A stretch of 64,000 nucleotides of DNA, taken from contig OX419759.1 in assembly GCA_948567375.1 (NCBI GenBank), positions 18,754,744 to 18,818,743 of the forward strand, written 5' to 3'. Below, piece after piece: positions 45,098 to 56,409 of the stretch; the first letter of the stretch is position 1; every line of letters starts with the position of its first letter. A model generated the notes under the pieces. That model searched no databases, was not told where the DNA came from, and saw only the letters and a program-made list of their open reading frames with translations. The position numbers and the translations under genes are program-made. Origin of the DNA: Lunularia cruciata. Its lineage: Eukaryota > Streptophyta > Marchantiopsida > Lunulariales > Lunulariaceae.

Positions 45098-45203
45098 TTG
45101 TGGCACTTTAGAGTCTATGTATGACTTATGTGTGAGTTGTGCTTTTATAGTGTATGATGTTGACAGCGATGTATGTTGTGAAGCGATGTATATACGCACG
45201 ACA
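45098..45203 (+). repeat. D2 repeat B2 (3' end of element)
   Basis: Second B copy, ending cgcacgaca directly before tata of the flank. Not present after A1 at the 5' side. Confidence 0.9.
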
Positions 45204-45207
45204 TATA

Positions 45208-47264
45208 ATCTTATCATATTTGAGGACTCTAATGTATATAGGTGAGGGAGAGTGGAGAGATATGTGTGTTTTAGTTGAGGAGTCTCAAGAGGGAGGTGGA
45301 TATGGGGAGTAAGAGTTGTAGCAGAGTGCAAGTGGTAGAGCATTGGAGGCTATATTTGAGCATGAGTTATCCCATGCTCCCGATTGCCTTTCCTGAATCC
45401 TTTTCTCATCAGGCTTTAGATTTTACACCCTAACGGCTTATGGGACTGGATGGTGATACGTTTTGGGGCCGTATTCATGGAGTTGGTGGTAGGAAACTCG
45501 GATCCTATTGTCCTCCCAGTGCTTACTTATGAAAATGTCTAGGACTTGACAATCTATGTGCTTCTATAGTTGGGGAATGCCTGAACTTTTGCTCATAAGT
45601 TTCAAGGTAGAGTTGTGGGGTCCATTTGTCAAAATGTGAAGAAATGAAAGGAAAAATTCCAAGAGATTGGATCTCAAGAGAAGGAGTCTGGAGTTTTTGA
45701 CCATTGGGGAAGTTTGGGGAAGGCATTTGAAGAGTGAAGACTATGATTGGAGAGAGGAGCAAATAGCATACAATTTGGAGATTGAAATCAGACAATTTCA
45801 GCAAATTTTGAGAGTGATAATATCAGTTGAGCCAAGTGGGGTAGATTTCATACCTAGGAGCACAAAGTAGGCAATTGCTAGAGATTTTTGAAACATGTTC
45901 ATGATTTGTTGTAGGGTTGGAGAGTAGACATAGTTTTTATAGCTCTTAGCACAAGAAATTTCAGTTTTGGATCAATTTTAAATCAGATTTGATTGATTGA
46001 AGTTGAAGCTTTTGAGATGTAAAGTGTTGGAGAAGAGCTAATGATAAGGTTTGGTCAGTCTCCAATTCTTGGTTTGAGTCACCTATGAAAATTTCCAATC
46101 TTTTTTTTAGTTAGGGTTTGCAACTCTATGCAAAGGTTTTATGTGAATTCTTGAAATAGAGAATTCAAGGTCTTGGATCAATATACCTGGGTTTGTAGAG
46201 TTCACAAGTTAGCCTAGCTTAGGAATTGATCAACATTTAGGAACTGGGGTTGGATTAGGCTACAAAAATTTGCAAGAGTTTAGACAAAGACACAACCAAA
46301 AATTGTGAAAAATTTGGTTGGCTCTACATCTATAGATAGTGAGATCTGATCCAAAACATTTTGTTGAGTATACTATCATAAGCTCGGTAGAGCAATTTTA
46401 TCTTCCATCTTGATTGGATGTAAATTCTCCTATCTTGTGATTATGATTGAGGGTTTCAGGTTGCCAGAGTGTTTGTAAGGATCAAGTGTACTTTTGAATC
46501 AGAAATCTAGGGAGAGGTTGCCAAGAATAGGAGCAAACCCTAAAATAAAGGTTTCAAAATTAGGGTGAAAGTTGCAAAAAACCTGGCCAAATTTGAGAGG
46601 TTGTAAGGGAAGCTATAATGATCTGATTGTGGCTTATTTTATGTCATTGGAAAGGTTATCCTACAAGATTTTCATTGACATCTAAAACACTTGAATCCAA
46701 GCTACACAAAAAATTTATGTTCATATGAGCTTTGCAGAGTTTTCCCCATCAAGAAGATATAGGAATACTACTTGGAGTAGAAATTTGTTGAAATCTAAAG
46801 TTCAGATTGGAGGAGACTTGGAGAACAGGTTGAAATGAGCTTGATGAGAAAGCAAGAAGGCTCTGAAGCTCTTTTCCAAAAAAAAGCACAAAGAGTTGTT
46901 GCCATATTTTATGATTAGATCTTCTCTGTACTTGCATGCTTGTTTGTATGCCCAATTGCTTTGGATTTGTGTGTGGGAGTTGCGCTTAGTTTATTTCCTT
47001 CTAGGAGTGCTGTTTATTTCTCCTTGGTAATGCTAGAAGTGATGACCAACAGACTAGGAGTGCATCTTTTGATGATAGGTTAGGTTGCTCATCACTACCC
47101 TTCCCGATAGCAAGAATATTAGTTACAAGAAAGGAGGGTTTTGGCAGTTGTGTAACACACTTGTTCAATCAAGTAGTTATGGGTTTACCTCTAGCCTATG
47201 AGGTGTAGTCTCCACAATTAGGCACCCTGTGTGTTCCTAGAGAGAGAAAGGAAAAGTATGATAC
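45208..47264 (+). mobile_element. Element F, right part: small D-related insertion with a pre-gag module
   Basis: After removal of D2, F is about 2.2 kb and sits in D3 between ttgcacc (35143) and catagtgg (47267). At 45440-45580 it encodes a broken copy of the pre-gag module of element A (RFGAVFMELV ... VLPVLTY ... DLTIYVLL). At 47030-47130 it resembles the end of the D leader (aagtgatgacc...ggttgc). No gag or pol found; 45600-47000 is A/T-rich without frames. Probably a deletion derivative or a non-autonomous relative. Confidence 0.55.
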
Positions 47265-47371
47265 CACATAGTGGTGAGTACACATCAAGTCCATTCTTGG
47301 ATGGGACCTATCGTGTTGTTAGATGCGGCTAGAGTGGGATCACAAGCTTATCATCTTCATCTTTGGTGGAT
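47265..47371 (+). pseudogene. D3 DNMT fragment
   Basis: Continues D3 from 35143: the segment around HQVHSWMGP and LLDAARVGS (motif VIII). Ends at ggtggat where a B solo LTR is inserted. Confidence 0.75.
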
Positions 47372-48058
47372 TGTAACACCCATATGTGCATGTATGTGGT
47401 ATTGTATAGCTTGGTATTACAAGTACTTGAGAAATATTATTTATATGGAGATAAAGGATGGTTCTACATTAGTCATGATTAGTTAAAGTTAGTCATAGCT
47501 AAGATAAAGGGGACCTTACTTTAGAGGAAGTAGAAAAGATGAGCATCATTATTTTGGATTCTAATGTGTTGACTTGGTATTATTCCTAGGTTTTTGGCTT
47601 TAAGGAAAGAGTTGAGAACTCTTGGACCCGCAAGCCTTTTTGTTTTGGATTCTTCTATAGTCCAAGGATAGCCCATGTGAAGGAATCCTTGACTTAGTGG
47701 TTGGGTCAAGATAAGATCACATGCTAAGTGGAATATGCCCATGTGGATGGATATTCCTTTATACTTCTTGACTTTACTTGACTTTTAGCCTAGTAACTTG
47801 ACTTACTCTAGTAATAAGTAACTTTGGTGTGTAACTATTTCACAAGTATATAAACAAGGGGTGAGGAAGTACTCATCATCCTTTTATTTGCAACTATCTC
47901 TCTTTCATTGAGTTCTCTAGTGAGCAATGTCTTGAATCTTGGAGTGTTAGCCTTGGAGAAGTATAATGGAGTTGGGGTTCTTTGCCTTCTTAGTCCATGG
48001 TGCGCTACCATAATAGCCATAAGAGGTTCATCCTCAATGAGAGACATGCCGGCTCATA
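47372..48058 (+). repeat. B-family solo LTR
   Basis: 687 bp, TGTAACACCC to CCGGCTCATA (CA changed to TA). Host bases ggtgga(t) and ggaaaaacc on the two sides indicate a short duplication, blurred by mutation. No internal B sequence, so it is a solo LTR. Confidence 0.85.
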
Positions 48059-50797
48059 GGAAAAACCTCTTACCTAAAGAGGTTCTATAGTGCACTTACG
48101 ATGAGATTCAACTACTAGACCACATCATTGTTGATGACATCTTGGATGTTGGGCATCAATCTTTGATGATGGTAGTGGTTGAGAGGTCACCTATGGTAGT
48201 GGTGAGCCTAGTTGGACAGCCCAGAGCTTCTTTTCCCACACTTATGAGTTTCCCAAGCTCCCATGCTTTTTGAGAGGGAGGTCCTAGACTAGTTTGGAAC
48301 TCACAGTTATAGCAATTGGTGGAGCCCGATACCAATGAGCGAGAGCGTACGATGAGTTTTTGCATTGGTATTAATTTTTTTCTAGTAGTGTTAGAGGCAT
48401 CTAGGTATCAAGTGTTAGGTCAAGCTATGGACGTAAACTGCTTGACCTGGATTGTGAGCCTTGGTTTGGTAGAGCAACATATGATGCACTTGATAAGCAT
48501 CACTACTCGAATACTTGTGAGTTTTGTGCCTATCAAGACAATTAAAGCACATGTTGGAGGCAATGGACCAAGTGGGCATGGTATTCTTGGGACATGGCCA
48601 GTGGCTAATTGAGAGAGTGGTCTACTTGGAGTCCATCTAGGTGAGCATGGTCTACTTGGATTACATCCTTGGTCTACTTGGGATGCTACTAGAGGATGTA
48701 TGGAGGTTGTAGCCAAAGTAGAGGGAGTTTTTCACGTTGAGGTTGGGACTTCTAGTGGTTGGGAGCATGACACTATTGCACCCAAGGTTTCATTGTAGCC
48801 GCCAGTCAATATGTATTCTACTCTTATGATAGTTACTGAAGATACTTGGGAACTAGATCTAGGACCCAAGCTTACAAGGGAAGAAAACGGAGAGTTTGGA
48901 GGTTCTTGAGGATCTACGCGAGTTGTTTTACCTTTAGTATGAAGGATTTGGGTGCTCTAAAAGGACCTGGTATATGGATTGAGCTGACTAGCAATACACC
49001 AGTTTTTTTATGTTCCCTAATGATATAGTGACATGGAGAGAGCATTGATTCAAAGTCAGAGTAGTGACCTTTTTTAAGTTGGTTTGGTGGAGATTTCACA
49101 TGGAGAGTATGCAATCAACTACAGTAATGCCAACCAAGAAGGATATGCATGGCAACTACATAAATAGGCAGATGTGTGGAGATTACCGTCCTATCAACCA
49201 AAAAACCAGGAGATCTTTGTTGTAATTGGGCATGCAAAGGTCTTAAGTACTTTGGATCTTTGAGCAAGATATGATCAGTTGCCGATCAAAGAGGAGGATA
49301 AGTCCAAGATAACATTTTGGGCTATTGATCCTCATGGTAAGGATGTATTATATAAGTGGAGGTTCTTACCATTTGGATTAAAGAATGCTTTTGTTGAGTT
49401 CCAAAGTATCATGGACATGATCCTAGTTAGATTGAATTTTTCTTGGTGCTATATTGATGACATTTTGGTCTATAGCACTACTATGGAGGAGCATGAGAGA
49501 TAATTGTTGGAGGTGTTTGAGAGGTTGAGATCTCATGGACTCAAATTACATCTTAGGAAATGCAAGTTTTTCTATGAGTAGGTTGAGTATTTGGGTCACA
49601 CTATCTACCCTCAAAAACTTGGTGTTCAGCAAACCAAGGTGGAGTCTATTGCATAAATTCCTTGGCCTATGGATGTGAGCAAAGTGTGAGTATTCCTTGG
49701 GTTGGTGAAATTTTATTACCACTATGTTAGAGGATCTAGTGCCATTGCCAAGGCCTTGACAAAGTTGACCAAGCTTACAAGAGCGGTGTTGGGGAGATGA
49801 GTAGGAGAGAGCTTCTACAAAGCTCAAGGAGAGGTTCAGTTTAGGGTGTCATCTGCTGTTGACATCTGCTCCTATTTTGAGGAGACCAATCAGAGGATGA
49901 CCATTTCAGGTTCACACTTATTGGAGTATGTTGGGGCTTGGAGAAGTGCTCACCCAACATGATGATGATGGGAAGGAGTTTGTGGTGGCCTAAGCTAGTC
50001 GCTCCAACAATTCAATGAAAGCAAAGTATAATTCATATGATAGAGAGTGCTTGGTAGCAATATGGGCAGTAGCACATTCCCAATGTTTCTTATTTGGTAA
50101 CCCCTTTACTCTCAACATTGATCATCAGCCACTGAAGTGGTTGATGGAGTCCAATAAGCTTTTAGAGAAGCTTGCACGTTGGGCTCTGATTTTACATGAG
50201 TATGATTTCACGATTATTCATAGACTTGGAGTAGTGAATTGTGATGCAGATGGGTTGAGTAAAAACCCATGTCCCAACCAATAGGATTAGACCAAAGCAC
50301 ATTAGTATGGTGAGACAAATGAGAAGATGGTGCCAATTTGGCATGCATCTACCTTCTTTTGTATATTTTTTGAGGCTTTGGTGGTATCTCTTTCAACACA
50401 TACAAGAGGAGTTATTGAGGTCATAGATCTAGAGTGGATATAGTGGTACAGTTCAGCAAGACATTCATGACGATGTCTTAGTGATGGACTATCTTCACAC
50501 TGGTGTTGTGGGTGACACAATTGGGGCCAAGGAGAGAAACCATGTCCTTCAGCTAGCTAGGTGGTTGAGATTGGAAAGTAGACACCTTTTGCGTGTATGG
50601 GAGGATGGTAGAGTGAGAGTAGTACCACTTCCATCTTAAAGACCATAGTTGGTCCGTCATGCCCATGAGGAGCTAGGACATTTTAGAGTAAAGTGTACAT
50701 ATAGCTTGCTCCAGAGTCATTATTGGTGGCATGGTATGCAGATTGATGTATAGTAGTTTGTTGCCAGATGTGTGGTTTGTGATCAAGTTAGAGCATC
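48059..50797 (+). pseudogene. D3 DNMT C-terminus, RT, RNase H and integrase N-terminus
   Basis: DNMT end (LGQAMDVNCLTWIVS near 48420), linker with HP repeats, RT with YIDD near 49451, RNase H (SNKAKYNSY.., IDHQPLKWL near 50120), integrase zinc region to CVVC near 50775. About twenty stops or shifts. Ends at gcatc, duplicated as acatc beyond E2. Confidence 0.85.
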
Positions 50798-51465
50798 TGT
50801 GACAACCCGGCAAATATCACTTTTGCGGTAATCGGGTCAGTAAAGTTCGTTCCCGTAGAGATACTATCCAGAATTGGTCAAATACGAAGTCAAAAGTCAC
50901 AACTGCAGTTCTTCTTGATGGCTTCTTTAATCTCTCAGGTAGAAACTACACCCAGAAGAGAGTAACAAGCTCACAATCTTGACAACTTGTCACGAATACA
51001 CACACATAATCACATCATAGTCAATTCTGTCCAAACAACTCTTGATTGTGATGATTCAGATTCTCCCGAAGACGGCACTTCACTACGAAGACCAATTTCG
51101 CCTCAAAATTGTGTTCCACCCCTCCACTGAAGGCACAACTTCCTTGATCAAAATTGCTTCACATCAACTTTGTGCTGCACTCACCAATGTAGAATACTAA
51201 CAACACTACAATTCCTCTTAGATCTATCAAGGCATTGCTCCGATGCACTTCAATCAGGATCAAACACACAGAATGAAGATCAAGGCTGCAGATTCCAACA
51301 TCCACAGACACGCTGACTTGCTCTTTGGAATTCTCCACACACTCACAAACACAAACAAAAAATTGACAATCTGAATTAAGCTTAAGCGACGAGCACTGAG
51401 AACAGCACTTTGCTTTATCTATCTTCAGAAATTTGAATACTGAATATCATTGTACTGCAAATGCT

Positions 51466-51476
51466 CCACTTAAATA
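51466..51476 (-). promoter_or_regulatory. Candidate TATA box of E2
   Basis: Minus strand CAGTATTTAAG about 670 bases before the E2 end. The corresponding place in E1 (about 32475-32500) is mutated. Confidence 0.4.
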
Positions 51477-51596
51477 CTGAAGCAAACGGCAAACTTGCCT
51501 TCCTAGGCACCACTTCCTAACATCCTTTCCTACCTACAGATGCCAAGGGACAATCTATCTCTTCATATCTGCCCTTTCCTATCTCAAAATTGTCTT

Positions 51597-53792
51597 CTAT
51601 CCCGATCCGATGACTACCTCATCATTGGCTTCCAAACTCGATGATCTTCTTACTATTTCACCTTCTTTGAGTATGACTGATTCTACTAATTTCTTCACTA
51701 ATTCTACAACTTCTTCACTACAATCTGCAATTGAGCTCCAGGTTACTCCATCTACTGCTTTATCTTCTGACCCACTCTTCTCTAAAGTGTCAATTATCAA
51801 GTCCGATGACACTTGTACTCCTACGTCTGCGACATCGGGTTTCTTCTCCACTGTCACACTATTCCAAATTTTCTCTAACTCCAAATTGACTAAATCTAGC
51901 CTAAGACTAACATTTTTTTCTACCTCCAACATCTTCCTATCTACGCATTCTCTCAACCAGATTAGCAAGGTATTCATGTCCACATCCTTGGCTCTTTGCT
52001 TCCGAGTCTCCTGCACAAGTAACTTCAACTCATGCAGACAAGCTTCTTCCAATCTTCCTTCAGCCTCCGCGCTTAAGAGTGCTTGTAATTTCCCTGCAAT
52101 GTCTCCTACTGATTCCAATGCATATCCCCGAGAACGTTCTACCTTCAACTCCTCCCGATACATCTGCAACTCGTCTTCATATTCTACAGCAAGCATCTTC
52201 TTCTACTCTTCATACTGCATCTTCTGCTGTTCCGCACTCTTGACCAGTTCTTGCAAACGCTCTTCTTCTTCTTGCCTAGACGCCAATTCTCTCTACCATG
52301 CTTGATCATTTGCTGCGGCACTCTTCTTCAAGCTGTCCAGCTCCCACTCCATCACGATAGTCATCGCCTTCAGATGAACATTTTTGATGTGCACATCACT
52401 CACTTCCTCCTTCATCTTGTTGAGCCACATCGCCTGCTCCTTCAACTCTCCGGCTTGCCTTTGTAGTTCTTTCTCTTTCTTTGCGCAACTCCCTTGTAGC
52501 ACGCTCAACATTTTCTTCCTCGCGTCTTCCTCCCTCCAAAGTTCTTCAATTTCTTCATCTCTTTGGACTTGATGCTCCTGCAGCTCCTGCACTTCATTCA
52601 ACAGATGCTTCACCACCTGTAGCTCATTCATCCCTTTCCTTCAATCTTGGGCAATTCCCATCCAATATTCTTTCAACAGCTCGAGCAATGGTGTGACCAC
52701 CTTCGTCAAATATGCTATCTCGCCAAAGTTTTCTTCTTCATCATTGCCACCTTTGTCTGGAGTCTTTTCCTGTATCATCGGCTCCTTCATCCGAAGTTGC
52801 GATCTTTGTATCTTCATCGTGTCAACACTGTCTTCATCTTTGCCTCTTGAACTAGGCCCCGTGAGATTCTCTGCCTCCTCCTTTGGTCTTGACATATTCT
52901 CCACCATTGCCTGACCAGCCTCACTTACTACTACCGATTGTTGGACTTCTAGTTCTCCCTCACTGTTGCTCCCAGACTCCTCACTTTTCAACGTGAGCTC
53001 TTCTTCTTCCGAGTCCTCTTCTTGCAACTCAGTTTCTTCATCTGACTCTGATCCCGATGATGCCCTTCGTACGACGTTAGTAGTCTTCAACATTAGCCTC
53101 CGAGTCTTGCGTTGGATGGGTGATGATTTGGTTTCTTTGGGTTTACTTTGCTTCTTCATCTTTGGACTGGCAACATCTTTGATCTTCCGCTGTCCCGTCC
53201 TTGCAAAGTACTCGTCGTTTGCTCGCAGATGAAGCATATATTGTTGCTCCTCTTTGTTGGCTTCTTGTCTCAAATCAGGGTGCATGTGGGAGACCATACG
53301 ATGACGCTCATCTTCAGAGAGCAAGTTCAGCCCAAAGTAGAAATGTGCTACAAATGGTGCAAAATAATGCGGTAGCGAGCCCGTTCTCCAATTCACCACC
53401 ATCTGCCTTGTTTGGTGATAGAAGCACTTTGCCCAATTCACTAGTGCTCTTGCAAACATCTGATGGGAAAAGACTGCCTGCTGCATGCTTACGTAGGTCA
53501 TTTGCTCCGGCTTGAACATGGCCATCATTGCCCCTACGATACTTCTTTGGATCGGGTCCCGATAGGATTCCACCTTGTAACCATTTGTAGTTCTTGGAGC
53601 AAAAAATGAATTGCAAATCTCCGCCGTCTCCTCTACAGCATCACACTTCCAATAGAAGGTGACCCCTGTCGGCTCTCCTGCTTCTCTCCCCAATACCAAT
53701 TTCTAATCCGACTCAGTCCATCGAGCTGGATTGCCTCTCTTCCCCTCCACTTTGGGACCCTCCTCACAATTACTGGCAGCGATCTCTGCCAT
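51597..53792 (-). pseudogene. Long E-family frame: globular N-terminus, acidic middle, coiled-coil tail
   Basis: 732 codons from ATG 53792 (MAEI) to 51597 in one frame, with four TAG/TGA stops (near 53703, 52641, 52293 and 52203). N-terminal 200 residues are globular with many aromatic residues (FYWKCDAVEE, MFKPEQMTYVSMQQAVF, NWRTGSLPHYFAPF). Next comes an acidic Ser/Glu/Asp-rich stretch (SGSESDEETELQEEDSEEEE), then about 330 residues of predicted coiled coil (QRDEEIEELWREEDARKKM). I do not recognise it; no Gag zinc knuckle, RT or transposase motif. Related fragments at 1-1228 show it travelled with the family. It could be a captured host gene or a family-specific protein. Confidence 0.6.
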
Positions 53793-54428
53793 CACTCCCG
53801 GGAAATTGAAATTCCAGTTCCATGCTAAAAAGGTAATACAAAGTCTAACCAAGACTTTGATTCTAGCTACTACATCCACTCTTCAAATTGCAAAACCCCT
53901 CACTGCCAGCGCGTTGGCTACCTGCTTCGCCATGATTTGTTCTCTTGTTCTATGTTGTTGGAAAATCAGCCCCTCTCTTGGACGAGACACTCTAACTCCC
54001 TCAGGGTTCCAGAAAATTTCACTCTTGACGGGCTTTCGGACATGCATTACTGCAGGACAACTACTCAAAGGAATTGGGAATTTACTCAGAGTGTTCAAAT
54101 TCCTCCTGCACAGTCACAATTTTATATTGCCCCAAATTGCAGTCATTCTTCAGTCGATATCGGTGATTTTCTCTCTTCTGCGTGCACTCTCGGTCACTAT
54201 CAAGACATGATTCTTCTGCCCCCGCCGTTTCTTGAAATGTACTTTCTTGCCACGTATAGAGGTTGTTAAACGGTCTTCATCTTTCCTACATTTTCCAACC
54301 CGAAGATGGTGATCTTTGGACTGTTCCTGACGTTCTCCTCTTTTGAGTACCTCCATCATCGGATCCGATATCATCTTCTTTGGCTTTCCTCCGAAGTTAC
54401 TTCCATCCATTCTTTGTCCACAATTCAA
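53793..54428 (-). pseudogene. E2 upstream frame remnants
   Basis: Short minus-strand frames at 54428-54150 (basic, many Lys/Arg) and 54098-53883 lie before the long frame, in shifting phase. They may be a decayed 5' exon or extension of the same protein. Confidence 0.35.
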
Positions 54429-54497
54429 CTTTTCCGTGCTTACTTTGTCTCTTAAACACTATCTATCCTAAAAAAAACAAAAAATGTGGGTACCACA

Positions 54498-55650
54498 ACA
54501 TCATTTAATGCTCTTATGCCATGATTACACCCATTACCTATAATGGGATTGGGATACCATTGGACTTTGGACTTTGGACTTTGTTGGACCTTTACTATTG
54601 GTTATGAGACATCATTGGTATGTTTTGGTGATAATGGAGCACTTCTCCAAGTGGATTGAGTTGGTGGCACTTCTTGAAAAGTTCAATGAAGGGACGGCTT
54701 ACTCATTCCTAGATCAGGTTCTCAATCCATTTGGTGCACCAGCTGAGGTTTTGACTGATCAAGGTACCAAGTTCTTGGGGAAGTTTCAGGTCTTGTGTGA
54801 CAAGGCTTTGATTGATCATCATACTACCTTTGGAGATCGCCTAAAAGCATATGGCTTAGCAAAGAGAGTGGTTTAGACAATGAAGAGAGGATTGCAAACG
54901 TATGGTTTGCAAAGAGGCCACTTGGGAGATTTGGGATCTCCAATTACCTTGGTTGGCCATGGGCTATTGGTTCAGCCAACAAGCCTCCTTAAAATCCTTC
55001 TCCCTTTACATTCTACTTTATGGACAAGATCCAAATTTACTTGTAGCTATTTGTCTGGATGTTATTATAATTTTGGACTTAGATGATCCAGATGTATGGA
55101 TGAGTGCATGTTCTCAACGGGTAGAGATCTTTTGGAGAGTGATGTCAATTGCCTTTGAGAACTTGGCAATTGCTCAGCATAGGGATACCTTATACTATGC
55201 TACCATTTGAGGAGGAGGTTACAGACCCTTGATTTGTCAATTTCATCCTGGTGACTATGTTTATCTACAATAGACAACACCAATGACACTTGATATTTCC
55301 ACTAGCCATACTATCTTGAGAGTGACGTTTTGCCATCTGGAGTCCTTGTGTTGGAAGGACATGATGGTGTTGTTTGGAAGGATCATGTGTGCAATTGTGC
55401 ACCATGCCACTTCCCAAACATTGATGGTACTATGGACCCAAGCTTGGCACTTGTACGTGCAGGCTTGAGGTGTATATTATGCAATTCTTATGTAGAGCTT
55501 CTACTATGTTAGTGTGTGATAGTTGTTTGAGAGGATGGCATATAGCATGTATGATGCCTTCCCTCATGGTTGTTCTTCAGGGATAGTGGTTATGTCCTAG
55601 ATGTTCTTGACCTATAGCTAGTTCATCCTTTATATGGTATAGATTGTAGG
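54498..55650 (+). pseudogene. D3 integrase core, tail and PHD finger
   Basis: Core with HFSKWIELV, TDQGTKF and the Ala-Lys-Arg version of the catalytic-Glu region (the Glu codon is lost, near 54860), then the SH3-like tail and a decayed PHD finger at 55471-55604. Third ligand pair changed (CILC to C.LC..N). Cut at 55650 by A2. Confidence 0.82.
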
Positions 55651-56255
55651 TGTAATACAAGCAATTAGACATATTATCTAGAGGTGAAAATTGGCTTGGT
55701 AACATCTAGAAGGATATTTTGTACAATGGGCTAGGTAGATCAGACAAAGGTGTCACCAAAAGAGTACTTCTACTAATAGGGTAGAAGCCAAAAATAACCT
55801 AAAAACTTTAGAGCTAATTTTGAAGGCCTAAACGGATGAATTAGGCCTCAAAAAGGAAAAATTTGTCCCCCTTAGATTGAAAAAAATGCTTGCTTTCTCC
55901 CCCCATGATTTTTCTTGTTGAGAGCTTTCCAATGGTACCTCACCCATGTGATTCTGAGCTCCCTATACAAAGATTTCCTAAAGATTCCCTTTGGTCAAAC
56001 CCGTTTGACCCAGCTAGATAGGACACCTAAGGACTAACATGTCACCCATCCAAACAACTAGTCCAAGGATGGAGCTTACCAACAGGTCACCAATCCATGT
56101 ACCTGATCCAAGGGTGGAGCTTCCTTTGAGGGGATCCTCTTTGCTATATAATAAAGAGAAGGTGCTCCTTTGGGGCATCAAAGGATTGAGTGTGAAACTT
56201 GTGTTTTCTCTCTTGTGTCTCTCTTGGAGAGTTCTCTTTTCCTTAGAGTATTACA
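55651..56255 (+). repeat. A2 5' LTR
   Basis: 605 bp. Aligns with the element A LTR but has the U3 block once, not twice. TATA-like gctatataataaag near 56143-56156. Confidence 0.82.
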
Positions 56256-56409
56256 ATGGTATATGAGAGCAAGTGTTTCAAGCCAAGAGAGTGGATCATC
56301 CCCTTTGGAAAAACATGAGCTATTAAAACTGAGTAATTTGAGGTGGAGAACATAGTGCAATTGCTAGACTTGGGACAAGTCTAGAGAGTAGAAGTGTTCT
56401 AGAGAGTAG

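Larger units (their letters stand above)
35295..45203 (+). mobile_element. D2: best-preserved D element, DNMT- and PHD-bearing Ty3/gypsy with split direct repeats
   Basis: 9.9 kb: A1 (35295-35742), leader, one polyprotein frame from 37097, purine tract, B1 (44541-44648), A2 (44649-45097), B2 (45098-45203). Flanking bases are tata on both sides (35291-35294, 45204-45207). A1 and A2 are 448 and 449 bp and close to identical, so this is the youngest D copy. Gag to integrase stays in one frame (start positions congruent 2 modulo 3) with only point stops until a 1-base loss near 43355. The gene order and repeat order are described in the following entries. Confidence 0.9.
50798..54497 (-). mobile_element. 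E2: 3.7-kb solo-LTR-like element of family E carrying a long frame
   Basis: Minus orientation: begins TGTGGTACCCACAT at 54497 and ends GGGTTGTCACA at 50798. Flanked by gcatc and acatc (50793-50797, 54498-54502). The last about 800 bases (high to low 51600-50798) match E1. On the minus strand a TATTTAA box lies near 51475, followed by what would be R and U5, and the long frame lies upstream of it, in what would be U3. No duplicated LTR inside, so the best reading is a solo LTR with an unusual coding U3. Confidence 0.75.
27790..55650 (+). mobile_element. D3: D-family element broken by six later insertions
   Basis: Pieces at 27790-29850, 30853-31412, 33157-35143, 47265-47371, 48059-50797 and 54498-55650 join in order to give one D element from A1 to the PHD finger. 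Insertions are a B LTR pair, E1, element F (holding D2), a B solo LTR, E2, and finally A2, which removes the 3' repeats from view. It lacks about 250 bp of the leader found in D1 and D2. Heavily mutated. Confidence 0.85.

Noticed and set aside
35295-45203. D as a true DIRS/Ngaro element with a tyrosine recombinase
   Set aside because: The repeat order suggested it, but the C-terminal enzyme has an HHCC zinc motif and DDE integrase core, and I found no R-H-R-Y recombinase. Short target duplications also argue against it.
50798-54497. E2 as a Pack-MULE or other DNA transposon that captured a gene
   Set aside because: The ends share only TGTG as inverted bases, and the flanking duplication is 5 bp, not 9. 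TG...CA ends fit an LTR better.
16116-55650. Head-to-tail tandem array of D elements sharing LTRs
   Set aside because: The A repeats are preceded by different sequences each time (ccttt of D0, gataactatt of D0, tata of F), and removing D1 or F restores continuous host sequence. Nested insertion explains everything.
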